Below, piece after piece: positions 1-8,705 of a DNA stretch of 64,000 nucleotides. Within the stretch, counting starts at the first letter, position 1; every line of letters starts with the position of its first letter. This stretch comes from JBGPTK01 sp963797765 (lineage in GTDB: Bacteria > Acidobacteriota > Terriglobia > Acidiferrales > UBA7541). The translations under genes were made by a program, and so were the position numbers. Under the pieces are notes generated by a model that worked only from the letters and a program-made list of their open reading frames with translations, ran no database searches and was not told the DNA's origin. Location: the NCBI GenBank assembly GCA_963797765.1, contig CAWCQU010000001.1:1-64000 (forward strand), read 5' to 3'.

Positions 1-24
1 CTTCGGCAGAAGCAACAGGGATAG
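1..24 (+). CDS. C-terminal end of a LuxR-type HTH protein (cut by window edge)
   Basis: The first 24 bases read L-R-Q-K-Q-Q-G-stop. These are exactly the last seven residues of the complete LuxR/GerE HTH protein encoded at 3834-4094. The window therefore opens at the tail of another copy of this gene, so an HTH gene lies on both sides of the first TPR-CHAT gene. Only the tail is visible, and whether the gene upstream is intact cannot be judged. Confidence 0.6.
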   Translation, partial: LRQKQQG

Positions 25-336
25 ATCGCAGCTAGTCCCGATCTAACAATTCGAGAGCTGCCATGGCCGGCCTTGAAGTTGTCTCAATAACTCGCTCTTG
101 TCGCTGCATATCCATCTCAGAAGAACTTTGAACCTGGAGCTTCGGTTTGAATGACGTTGTCAATGAACCAAAATCCAACTCTATTAGCGCATTTCGAAGC
201 AGGGCACTCATGTGCGCTACCTGTCACGGCGCGAGACCACTTCACCTGCGGCAAAGCCTGCTTTCCGATCTAATATCAGTTAGCACCTGGGATTCACGCG
301 AATAGTGCCTCGCGGTTCGTTAGGTGAGGTGAAGGC
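25..336. other. Spacer between HTH tail and TPR-CHAT gene
   Basis: I see no gene in this stretch. Its last 58 bases are a leader shared with the second TPR-CHAT gene and are listed separately. Confidence 0.5.
279..336 (+). promoter_or_regulatory. Conserved 58-nt leader of the first TPR-CHAT gene
   Basis: The 58 bases before the ATG at 337 align without gaps to the 58 bases before the ATG at 33822. Both begin GTTAGCAC and end in AGGTGAGGTGAA just ahead of the start codon. The final purine-rich part is a good Shine-Dalgarno region. The rest may be a promoter or 5' UTR element; that is inference from conservation alone. Confidence 0.5.
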
Positions 337-3300
337 ATGCTGTATTTCCGCGGGCATGAAAATTCCACGCCAGGATCGGCAATATTGAGGGGCGCGACCG
401 TCGTCCTCATTCTCGCCGCATTCAGTGTATCTCTCTCCGCCCGGCCCGGTCGAAATGAATATCAGCAGTCCACGCCGAATGCGTCCCCCGCGAATGCGAA
501 GAGCCCATCGATTCAGCTCGAGCCGGGCAAGTCGCTCGAAAAACCACTCGCCGGCGGCGAAACGCATGCCTACGAAATCCAGGTGGAGACAGGGGAGTTC
601 CTGCACGCGGTGGTCGAGCAACTAGGCATTGACGTAGCCCTGACCCTCTACGCCCCGGACGGAAAGCCAATCGCTTCGATGGATAGTCCCAACGGCTCGT
701 TCGGCCTGGAACAGATTTCGACAATCGCCGATTCGAATGGGACATACAGGTTAGATATTGTGTCTGGTGAAAAGAATGCCCCGGCCGGACGATATCGCAT
801 TTCAATTAACTCGCCGACTGCGCCCACGGATGCCGACCGCGCCCGCATTTCTGCAGAGCGCTTTTTCGCCGAAGCCGCGCGACTGCAGCGGGAAGGAAGC
901 GCCGACTCCTTACGAAGTTCGATCCAGAAGTACCAGACCGCTTTGCCGCTTTGGCGGACCTCCGGCGACGCGTATCAGGAAGGCTTAACATTGGCTAGCA
1001 TCGGTGACGTCTGGGTGGTTCTCGGGGAGAGGCGCAAGGGCCTTGAATACCTTAATCAGGCGCTCCCGCTCTGGCGGGCCCTGGGCGATCAGAACGGGGA
1101 AGCCCAGGCATTGAACGACATCGGTTTCGTCTACGACGCTCTCGGGGAGAAGCAGAAGGCGCTCGACTACTTCGGCCAGGCGATTCCACTTGAGCGGGCC
1201 GTCGGCGATCGCACCACGGAAGCCACCACACTGAGTAACATCGGCTTCGTCTACGACGCTCTCGGGGAGAAGCAGAAGGCGCTCGACTACTTCAGCCAGG
1301 CGATTCCACTTGAGCGGGCCGTCGGCGATCGCGCCACGGAAGCCATCACACTGACTAACATCGGCCGCGTCTACGACGCTCTCGGGGAGAAGCAGAAGGC
1401 GCTCGACTACTTCGGCCAGGCGATTCCACTTGAGCGGGCCGTCGGCGATCGCGCCACGGAAGCCACCACACTGGGTAGCATCGGCGTCGTCTACGACGCT
1501 CTCGGGGAGAAGCAGAAGGCGCTCGACTACTTCAGCCAGGCGATTCCACTTGAGCGGGCCGTCGGCGATCGCGCCTTGGAAGCCGCCACACTGACTAACA
1601 TCGGCGCCGTCTATGCCGCTCTCGGGGAGAAGCAGAAGGCGCTCGACTACTTCAGCCAGGCGATTCCACTTGAGCGGGCCGTCGGCGATCGCACCACGGA
1701 AGCCGCCACACTGATTAACATCGGTTTCGTCTACGACGCTCTCGGGGAGAAGCAGAAGGCGCTCGACTACTACAACCAGGCGATTCCACTTGAGCGGGCC
1801 GTCGGCGATCGCGCCAAGGAAGCCATCACACTGACTAACATCGGCCGCGTCTACGACACTCTCGGGAGAAGCAGAAGGCGCTCGACTACTTCGGCCAGGC
1901 GATTCCACTTGAGCGGGCCGTCGGCGATCGCGCCAAGGAAGCCATCACACTGACATACATCGGCCGCGTCTACGACACTCTCGGGGAGAAGCAGAAGGCG
2001 CTCGACTACTTCAGCCAGGCGCTGGCGCTAGCTCGTGACGTGCAGAACCCTTTCATAGAAGCTGCCGTGTCAAGCAACCTCATGGGATTTTGGCGAAGCA
2101 GGGCAGAGCCGGCAACGGCTGTTTTCTTTGGCAAGCAGGCGGTGAACGAGATACAGCAACTTAGGGCCAACATCCGCGGCCTCGAAAAGGAAACGCAGCA
2201 GAGCTTTCTCAAGTCGAAAGAGAAAACCTACCGCGATCTTGCCGACCTACTCATCACGCAGGGCCGCTTGCCAGAGGCGCAGCAGGTGCTCGATCGACTC
2301 AAGAACGAAGAATACTTCGAATTCATCCGCCGCGACGGAAAAGAGGCTTCGTCGCTCACGGCTCCTGTGAACCTCACAAAGAGCGAAGAAGCCCTTAACC
2401 GCAAGTACGAGGAGAATGCCAGCCGCGTGACAGCTGTCGGCAATGAATGGGCGGTATTGCGCGCGAAACCATCGCGGACCGCGGAAGAGGAAAAACATCT
2501 CGCGGAGCTTTCGGTGCAATTGAAGGTGGCGAACGAAGAGTGGGGGAAATTTTTGAGTGGGCTGTATGAGGAGTTCGGAAAGACGAAGCAGGCGCAAACC
2601 ACGGTGGAAAATCTGGAAGAGAGCGCCAGCGGGATGCAGCAGGTGGTGCGGGCTCTGGGCGCGGGAACCGTGGCGCTTTATACGCTGGTGGGGGAAGAGA
2701 AATATCGCGTGATTGTGGTGACGCCGACGGTGATGGTGGCGCGGGAATATCCGATCACGGCGGCGGAGTTGCGAAAGAAGGTGTTCGAGTTCCGCCAGGC
2801 GCTGGTGAATCCCAAATCCGATCCGGTTCCGCACGCGCAGGAGCTTTATCGAATCCTCGTCGGCCCGGTGGCTCAGGACATCCAGGGCGCGAAAGCAGTC
2901 ACATTGATGTGGTCACTCGACGAGGTGCTGCGCTACCTGCCGATGGCGGCGCTGCATGACGGGCACCAATACTTGGTCGAGAAATATCGGAACACTGTGT
3001 TCACTCCGGCAAGCGTCGCGGAGCTTACCGAGCGTCCGAATGTGAAGAACTGGCAGGGGCTAGGGATGGGAGTCTCGAAATCGTATGGCCAGTTCCCGGC
3101 GCTGCCGGCGGTGCCGGAGGAGTTGCACCGCGTGATCCGCGAGGTAAATGAAGTGCGGCCCGAGGGCATCCTGCCGGGCGAAGTGATGCTCGACGAGATG
3201 TTTACCGAGACGAGCATGAAGAAAGCGCTGGAGCACAAATATCCGCTGATACACATCGCGAGCCATTTCGATTTCGAAGCAGGGAACGAAACGAATTCGT

Positions 3301-3794
3301 TTCTGCTGCTGGGCGGCAAGGATGCGCAAGGCTCGCGGCTGACGTTGGCTGAAATCCGCGAAGATCCCGGATTCACGTTTGCGGATACGGAGCTGCTGAC
3401 ACTCTCCGCTTGCGATACGGCGGTGGGCGGAGCGGAAAGGGACGGGCGCGAGGTGGATGGGCTCGGGATCCTGGCGCAGCAGAAGGGAGCCAAGGCGGTG
3501 GTGGCCAGTTTGTGGGGAGTGTACGACGCAAGCACGGGCCTGCTAATGCAGGAATTTTACAAGATGTGGACAACGCACCCAAAGATGCCCAAAGCGGAAG
3601 CACTGCGGCAGGCGCAGGTTGCGCTCCTTCGCGGAAAGCTCGGCGGCCGGAATATAGGTGCGAATAGAGGCGTCAAGCTGGAGGGTGGCGAAGGGAAGCC
3701 CGGTCCCGGCGGCGCGGGGAAGAATGCGGACCAGGCAAACTATACGCATCCTTATTATTGGGCGCCATTCATCCTTATCGGCAACTGGAGATGA
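337..3794 (+). pseudogene. Secreted PPC-TPR-CHAT caspase-like protease, one frameshift
   Basis: The product begins with a hydrophobic export segment, followed by a PPC-like beta domain (about residues 60-160), a run of 40-residue TPRs and a C-terminal CHAT (caspase HetF-associated with TPRs) domain. The CHAT catalytic pair is present: His in I-A-S-H-F (codon at 3264) and Cys in S-A-C-D-T (codon at 3411). The frame breaks at about 1863, where one repeat unit has three G instead of the four seen in its sister units. The frame opened by that loss continues without a stop to 3794. Restored length is about 1150 aa, against 1114 aa for the intact paralogue at 33822. A sequencing error is possible, because everything after the break is preserved. 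If real, translation stops at 1953 and the protease domain is lost. Confidence 0.85.
1141..2030 (+). repeat. Near-identical 120-bp tandem repeats encoding TPRs
   Basis: Units starting at 1141, 1261, 1381, 1501, 1621, 1741, 1861 and 1980 share long identical stretches, for example CTCGGGGAGAAGCAGAAGG at each unit start. They differ at only a few codons per unit, whereas the unit at 1021 is clearly diverged. Each 120-bp unit encodes one 40-residue TPR. The unit at 1861 is one base short. Such uniformity at DNA level points to recent expansion or homogenisation. Confidence 0.95.
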
Positions 3795-3833
3795 TAGTCC
3801 AAAACGGCCTTTCTAGGAGTTGCACGCAATCAA

Positions 3834-4094
3834 ATGCAATCTGTACTCGACGCCTTGGTGAGCGCGACGCCGCTGTGGATGGTCAATCCCCGCGGGCAAA
3901 TGCTGCTCACGAAACGGGAAGACGACGTCGTGAAACTGGTGGTTGACGGCCTGTCGAATCGCGAGACGGCGCAAAAGCTGGGCCTGACGGAACACACGGT
4001 AAGTAATTATCTTTTCCGCATTTACGAAAAGCTAGGAATCTCGACCCGCGTCGAACTTGTTCTCTACGCTCTTCGGCAGAAGCAACAAGGATAA
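3834..4094 (+). CDS. Solo LuxR/GerE-type HTH protein
   Basis: This 86-aa protein is almost entirely a GerE DNA-binding domain: L-T-K-R-E-D-D-V-V, then the L-S-N-R-E-T-A-Q-K-L turn, the recognition helix around E-H-T-V-S-N-Y, and the closing L-G-I-S-T-R-V-E-L. No receiver or ligand-binding domain precedes it. It starts 39 bases after the TPR-CHAT stop and is probably co-transcribed with it. A close copy lies at 33161-33505, next to the second CHAT gene, and worn fragments occur at 1, 5100, 37200 and 40305. It is probably a DNA-binding regulator; its targets are unknown. Confidence 0.85.
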   Translation: MQSVLDALVSATPLWMVNPRGQMLLTKREDDVVKLVVDGLSNRETAQKLGLTEHTVSNYLFRIYEKLGISTRVELVLYALRQKQQG

Positions 4095-4299
4095 ATCTCG
4101 GTCAAGCGTGAACGGGAAATCCAGAAAACTGCAAGAACCTGCACTGAAATTCCTTAGCCGCGGTGGCGAACGTCAGGCGAAGAGGATGAGGTGGAAAGCA
4201 GAGGTCCATCCCAATTTCCAAATTGACTCCCTGACCCCGTCCCATTAGGATTTGGCGATCGTTATCGACGCGACAAGGCTCACAGGCTCGCGAAGAATC

Positions 4300-4684
4300 A
4301 TGCTTTGTTCAAAATGTGGGGCGACTCTTACGGAGGGCGTTACTGCTTGTCCATGGTGTGGGCTGCCTGCGCCGGAAAATGTCGCCCCATCGAAAGGTGG
4401 CACGCCGGCAGCGGCCACTCCGCCTGCGGTGCAGCCGGACGCTGTTTCCTCTGCGGCCGCAGCCCTCCCCCGCTCCGCCGTCTCCTGCTCAGAGATTCAA
4501 TTGCCCGTTCTGTGAGTTTCAAGGGCCTCCGATCGTCACAAAGAAAGTCTCAAGCAGCGGTATGATTTTATTTGCGGTTCTACTTTTGGTTTGCTTGCCT
4601 CTCTGTTGGCTGCCCTTTGTCTTAGACGGCTGCAAAGAGCAAATCCGGACATGCGCGGGGTGCGGCACGAGGCTGGGGGGATGA
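4300..4684 (+). pseudogene. Zinc-ribbon / LITAF-like membrane protein with a frameshift
   Basis: The ATG at 4300 opens a zinc ribbon (C-S-K-C-G, then C-P-W-C-G) followed by an Ala/Pro-rich linker, but this frame stops at 4515. The neighbouring plus frame continues with C-P-F-C, a hydrophobic helix and C-A-G-C-G-T-R-L-G-G, a LITAF-like arrangement in which two Cys pairs flank a membrane segment. The switch falls near the C-rich tract at about 4465, consistent with one extra base. The restored protein is about 128 aa. Its stop overlaps the ATG of the DUF2752 gene at 4681 (ATGA), which suggests translational coupling. It could be a sequencing error. Confidence 0.6.
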
Positions 4685-5064
4685 ACGAGGACGGTTTGCG
4701 AAAGTTCCTCCGTCTCTGCGCGATGGTGTTTTTCGCGGCCTATTTAACGTGGAACGTTCGATGGTTAGCCGCAGGAAAGGTTCCGCCGAGTGCGCTGCGA
4801 GCCTTTCTTGGTATCCCTTGCCCCACAACCGGCGGCATGCGGAGCTTTTTGTTTCTTTTGCGGGGCGAATTCTATGCGTCTGTACTCTGGAACCCGTTTA
4901 CCATCCCCATTCTCGTTCTGGTCGCTCTTTCTTCGCAGAAGCTATTCCTTGCCGCTCTACGGGGCAAAGAGCTTCTGCTCCCCAATTGGCTGGGCGCCGC
5001 GTGGGGGAGCGTTCTTATTACGGCTTGGCTTGCGAAATTTCTGCTTGGTCGGACGTATTGGTAA
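4681..5064 (+). CDS. DUF2752 family membrane protein
   Basis: This 127-aa protein has three hydrophobic helices. After the first comes the family signature C-P-T-T-G-G-M-R-S-F, and further on the W-N-P-F motif, both typical of DUF2752. Family members are small inner-membrane proteins of unknown function and are often found beside zinc-ribbon proteins, as here. The ATG at 4681 overlaps the stop of the preceding zinc-ribbon frame. Confidence 0.75.
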   Translation: MNEDGLRKFLRLCAMVFFAAYLTWNVRWLAAGKVPPSALRAFLGIPCPTTGGMRSFLFLLRGEFYASVLWNPFTIPILVLVALSSQKLFLAALRGKELLLPNWLGAAWGSVLITAWLAKFLLGRTYW

Positions 5065-5099
5065 GCGTGCCAAGATGCTCGTACACTTGCTTGTGCCCA

Positions 5100-5141
5100 G
5101 CTCCGCACCTTTACGCCCTCAGGCAGAAGCAACAAGGGTAG
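5100..5141 (+). pseudogene. Remnant of LuxR-HTH C-terminus
   Basis: The bases end in Y-A-L-R-Q-K-Q-Q-G-stop, the same tail as the HTH gene at 3834-4094. The HTH domain is absent: the DUF2752 gene and its short downstream spacer sit directly in front of the tail. It looks like the right-hand junction left when other DNA replaced or was inserted into an HTH gene copy. Confidence 0.65.
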
Positions 5142-5580
5142 ACCGCGGATCGCCTCGATCTGCGTAGTTGGAAGACTTGCCGAAAACTTGCCTTGCATTT
5201 GGTACAAAAAAATCGGCCCGATCAATTGAAGCAGATTCTCTCACTGAATCTGGTACAAAAGCTCGGGCTGGTCACCTGCCGCAAGGGTTAGTCCAAACGG
5301 TTTCAGATTCGTTTTTCCGGATCTCGAACCTCTTTCGCAAGACTAAAAAAATATTCTGAAGCCAGTTCTTCGAAGCATCCCGAATATTTGCTAGAGATGT
5401 AGATTGACAAGAAGTTTGTGAACTGAGGTTCGTATGGGCAGCAGGGTCAAGTCGGCGCGATCGCCGGTAGTGCGGCATTCTCCGGTCGGCATGTTTAGCA
5501 TGCAGGTGGATTATTTCCGAATCCCCCGTCAACCTTGCGGAATCGGCAAATGGTACGCGAGCAGGCGTAAAATGATCAGC
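5142..5580. other. Spacer, no gene recognised
   Basis: No supported gene is present. The string TGGTACAAAA occurs twice, near 5200 and 5250. GATTATTTCCG at about 5509 recurs near 8577 and, inverted, near 11200. Confidence 0.4.
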
Positions 5581-6066
5581 ATGAAAACCGGAGATGAACT
5601 GATTTCCTTCGAAGCCGCGATCGAGAGAATTGCCCACGAAGTGCCTCGTTTTATCGTCTATCCCGGCAAAGCCTGGGATGAAACGGGAACGTTCCTTGTC
5701 GATGTTTCGCTCAATGGAATTCCCATCGGCCTGCGCAATTTAATTCCTTGGAAAGAGCGCGGATGGCACTTCGGATTGTCTCAGCCTATGTGCAGTAGGG
5801 TGGCCGTAGAGACTGGAGACCGGGTCCACGTCGAGATGCGTAGGCTTGGAGATACCCTGCCGCAGGAGCTGCAGGAACTGTTGAGGAGCAATGCGAAGGC
5901 GGAAAAGGCGTGGAACACGTTATCTGCTGGCGAACGGCGCGTTCCGGTTCGCCAGGGTATCGGAAGGAGGCTGCAGGTTGTTTCCGCCCGCTTTCGGCCG
6001 GAATTTCCGCTTGCTCGTCGTATTCAAGTAGGCAAACGCGCGCAGAAATTCTACTCGGTTGCATAA
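5581..6066 (+). CDS. DUF1905 / YdeI (OmdA)-like protein
   Basis: From the ATG at 5581 the 161-aa product begins with a DUF1905-like beta domain, including the segment V-S-L-N-G-I-P-I and the G-D-R-V-H-V-E-M strand. It continues with the L-P-Q-E-L-Q-E-L and A-W-N-T-L-S helices typical of YdeI/OmpD-associated proteins. The last 40 residues match the family weakly, apart from an A-R-R-I-Q-V segment. Its cellular role is not known. An ATG at 5572 is an alternative start; the longer reading from 5434 adds nothing recognisable. Confidence 0.65.
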   Translation: MKTGDELISFEAAIERIAHEVPRFIVYPGKAWDETGTFLVDVSLNGIPIGLRNLIPWKERGWHFGLSQPMCSRVAVETGDRVHVEMRRLGDTLPQELQELLRSNAKAEKAWNTLSAGERRVPVRQGIGRRLQVVSARFRPEFPLARRIQVGKRAQKFYSVA

Positions 6067-6110
6067 GCGATCCAGCATACTGACGCTGATGACCACGACC
6101 TCCTTCAAGC

Positions 6111-6934
6111 GTGAAGCGTTGGAGCGCTGCCATTCTGTTCGCTGGCATAGTTCTCCTGGGTGGCTGCACGCGCATTCCATGTATCAAAGCTGGTATGTGA
6201 GCCGCTACGACGGTGAAATTCGCCGCGCCGGGCAAGCTATCGCAGCCTCCAGGAACACCACACAACGCTCCGCAGCGTACGCCGACCGGGCTGACGCCTA
6301 TGCCGAAAAGGCTCGGTACTCGCGACTCATGAAACTCATCGCAGGCGAGGAATACAACAAACTCTTCGATTTGGCCGTTCAGGATTACAACCAGGCGATC
6401 GCGCTGGACCCGGACAACGCGGAGATGTATTACCGCCGGGGCAATGCTTACTATTCTCGTGCCGGCCTGGACATGATCTACGATCCGACGCCTTCGGCTT
6501 CTCTCGTTCCGGCCAAAGCTGATTTTTCCCGAGCAGTGGAAAAGAATCCCAAAAATGTCATGGCCCTCGACATGCTCGGCTTGACCGATGGTTCGATGGG
6601 AGATTGGACCCAGGCCATCGCTGATTTCGAACAGGAAGCCGCACTGAAGCCGGGGATGCGCTTCCGTGTTTCCGACGCCTACTGCAATCGCGGCTCCCGT
6701 TACCCCAGAGAGAAGTACGATCTGGCCATTTCGGATTTGAACCGGGCGATCCAAATTCGCGGCACGTCTGATGCTTGTGAGTGCGAGCCTTACAATCCGT
6801 TGCTGGCGATCTATCTCAATCAGACACGGGAATACGACAAGGCGCGAGAGGTGGTCGCACTTGCGCAGCGTTCGGGAAAGTGGATTGCCCCCGAATATCT
6901 CGAACAACTAAAAGCGTCGAATGCTGGCCGATGA
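6111..6934 (+). pseudogene. TPR lipoprotein with signal peptide out of frame
   Basis: A GTG at 6111 opens a classic lipoprotein signal peptide (M-K-R-W-S, hydrophobic core, lipobox L-L-G-G-C), but this frame stops at 6200. The TPR body is in another frame, open from 6059 to 6934. It contains several 34-residue repeats, for example D-Y-N-Q-A-I-A-L-D-P-D-N-A. Loss of one base between about 6165 and 6200 would join the two parts into one protein of about 274 aa. A reading that stays in the TPR frame has no export signal. The case rests on the sharp lipobox placed exactly where the exported N-terminus should be. Confidence 0.7.
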
Positions 6935-7130
6935 CCCTTGATATGCGTCTCTTAACGTTCCCTCCGGTCACAAGATCCGCGCCAGGGCGAGTCAATGCGA
7001 AAGAAACGGAGTTCGAGGAGATCCTAACGATATCCCCGAAGCGGACTTCTGGCCCGTAATAACTTCCGGTTAGCCCGTAATTCAGGACCTGTCCCGTCCC
7101 TCATAGGTTACACTTCACTTGTTCAATCAC

Positions 7131-8462
7131 ATGCCGCTTCAACCAAGCGAGAAACTCAGGCGGTACGAAATCATCAGACTGCACAAGGCCGCCATTCGTT
7201 TGGCCGCGTTCATGGCCCTCACCGGATCGCTGGTTTGCTCGGGACTCGCCCAGACAAACTCACAGCGCTCTCGCCACGCCGAACCGACAGAGGCAAAGGG
7301 ATTCTCAGACTCGGACGAGGCCGCGCTATCGCGCCAAATCAGCAGTGCTGTCAGTCCAGGCGACGTGCCGGGCGTGGTCGCCCTCATCGTCAGCCGCGAG
7401 GGCGTGCTCTACGAAGGCGCAGCCGGTAAGCTCGACGTTGCGCACGATATAGCGATGCCCGTGAATGCCATTTTTTCGATTGCCTCCATGACCAAGCCAG
7501 TGACTTCGGTGGCCATCATGATGCTGTTCGAACAGGGCAAGCTCCAACTCGACGATCCAGTGTCGAAATACCTGACGGGCTTCGACAACCTGCAGGTCAT
7601 TACTAAGTTTAACGAGAAGGACGCAACCTACGAAACACGACCGGCGAGACGGCCGATGACGATCCGCCATTTGCTGACGCATACCTCGGGCATCGCCTAC
7701 GGGTCTTTTAACCCGATCGTGTACCGGCTTAAGGAGGCGACGAAAAAGCACGAGTGGGAGCTGCCGCTCTTGAACGATCCAGGCGACAAATGGAACTACG
7801 GCCCCAGCACTGCGGTGCTCGGCATGATCGTTGAGAAAATCTCCGGCGAGTCACTCGAAGCATACTTCCAACAGCACATCTTCGTAGCGCTGGGCATGGT
7901 GGATACGTCCTACGCCGTGCCGCTCGCCAAACAGTCGCGCGTGGCGACGGAGCACAGCCGTATAAACGGTGTGTTGCAAGAACAGCCGCAGGAACCTATA
8001 CCGGCGATGCCGACGGCCCCGTTCCGAGGCGATTGCTGCCTGTACTCGACCGCCCAGGATTACGGCAAGTTCATGCAGATGCTACTCAACGGCGGGCACC
8101 TGGGGCCCGCGAAAATTCTGAGCGAGAACTCTGTAAAGATGATGGGCGAGAACAACATCGGGCCGATCTTCGTGGAGTTGCAGCAGGCCGCCGACCAATC
8201 GCTCAGCAAACCGTTTCCGCTGGGCGCCGGCCACGATAAGTTCGGCCTCGGCTTTCAGATCGCGTCCAGCGACCCGAAGTATGCAAAGTTCCGCAGCGTG
8301 GGCAGCATGAGCTGGGCTGGTATTTACAACACCGAGTTCTGGATCGATCCCAAGCGGCACATCGGCGTCGTTATGATGATGCAGGTGCTGCCGTTTTACG
8401 ATGAGGGTGCCATCCGAACGCTGCGCGACTTCGAGGAGTTGGTGTACCAAAAAGTGCGATAG
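7131..8462 (+). CDS. Serine hydrolase, beta-lactamase class C / esterase family
   Basis: This 443-aa protein has an N-terminal signal peptide ending near G-L-A-Q-T. The catalytic S-M-T-K motif (Ser119, Lys122) sits in the context S-I-A-S-M-T-K-P-V. The second motif region reads W-N-Y-G-P-S in place of the usual Y-x-N. A late W-A-G-I-Y-N-T-E-F-W-I-D-P segment is typical of this fold. Such proteins in soil bacteria are usually esterases, D-aminopeptidases or transpeptidase-like enzymes of the periplasm, and the substrate cannot be told from sequence. ATG 7131 is preferred over the in-frame TTG at 7119. Confidence 0.85.
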   Translation: MPLQPSEKLRRYEIIRLHKAAIRLAAFMALTGSLVCSGLAQTNSQRSRHAEPTEAKGFSDSDEAALSRQISSAVSPGDVPGVVALIVSREGVLYEGAAGKLDVAHDIAMPVNAIFSIASMTKPVTSVAIMMLFEQGKLQLDDPVSKYLTGFDNLQVITKFNEKDATYETRPARRPMTIRHLLTHTSGIAYGSFNPIVYRLKEATKKHEWELPLLNDPGDKWNYGPSTAVLGMIVEKISGESLEAYFQQHIFVALGMVDTSYAVPLAKQSRVATEHSRINGVLQEQPQEPIPAMPTAPFRGDCCLYSTAQDYGKFMQMLLNGGHLGPAKILSENSVKMMGENNIGPIFVELQQAADQSLSKPFPLGAGHDKFGLGFQIASSDPKYAKFRSVGSMSWAGIYNTEFWIDPKRHIGVVMMMQVLPFYDEGAIRTLRDFEELVYQKVR

Positions 8463-8705
8463 CCAGGGCCTGCGGCCCGCGCCCCAGAGAGAACCCACGC
8501 ATCCAGAGTCGATGCCAAGCGCGAAAATCACTTCCTGCAAGCCTCTTCCCAGTACTGATGCGCTCGGTGCCCATCTGGATTATTTCCGGATTGTCGGCAA
8601 CCCTTACCTAATCGCGTTACGCCAGAGTTTGCCGTGACTCGGGAGCAATCCCGAGGAAGCTGCTTTAGTGTAAGATTGCTGCCTCGATTCGGGCACGAAG
8701 ATCTG

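Noticed and set aside
985..1908. Long 307-codon open frame on the minus strand across the TPR repeats
   Set aside because: It is a shadow of the repeated plus-strand TPR sequence and has no ribosome site or family features.
1141..2030. Regular repeats that could suggest a CRISPR array
   Set aside because: The repeats are contiguous 120-bp units in one coding frame for TPRs; there are no unique spacers.
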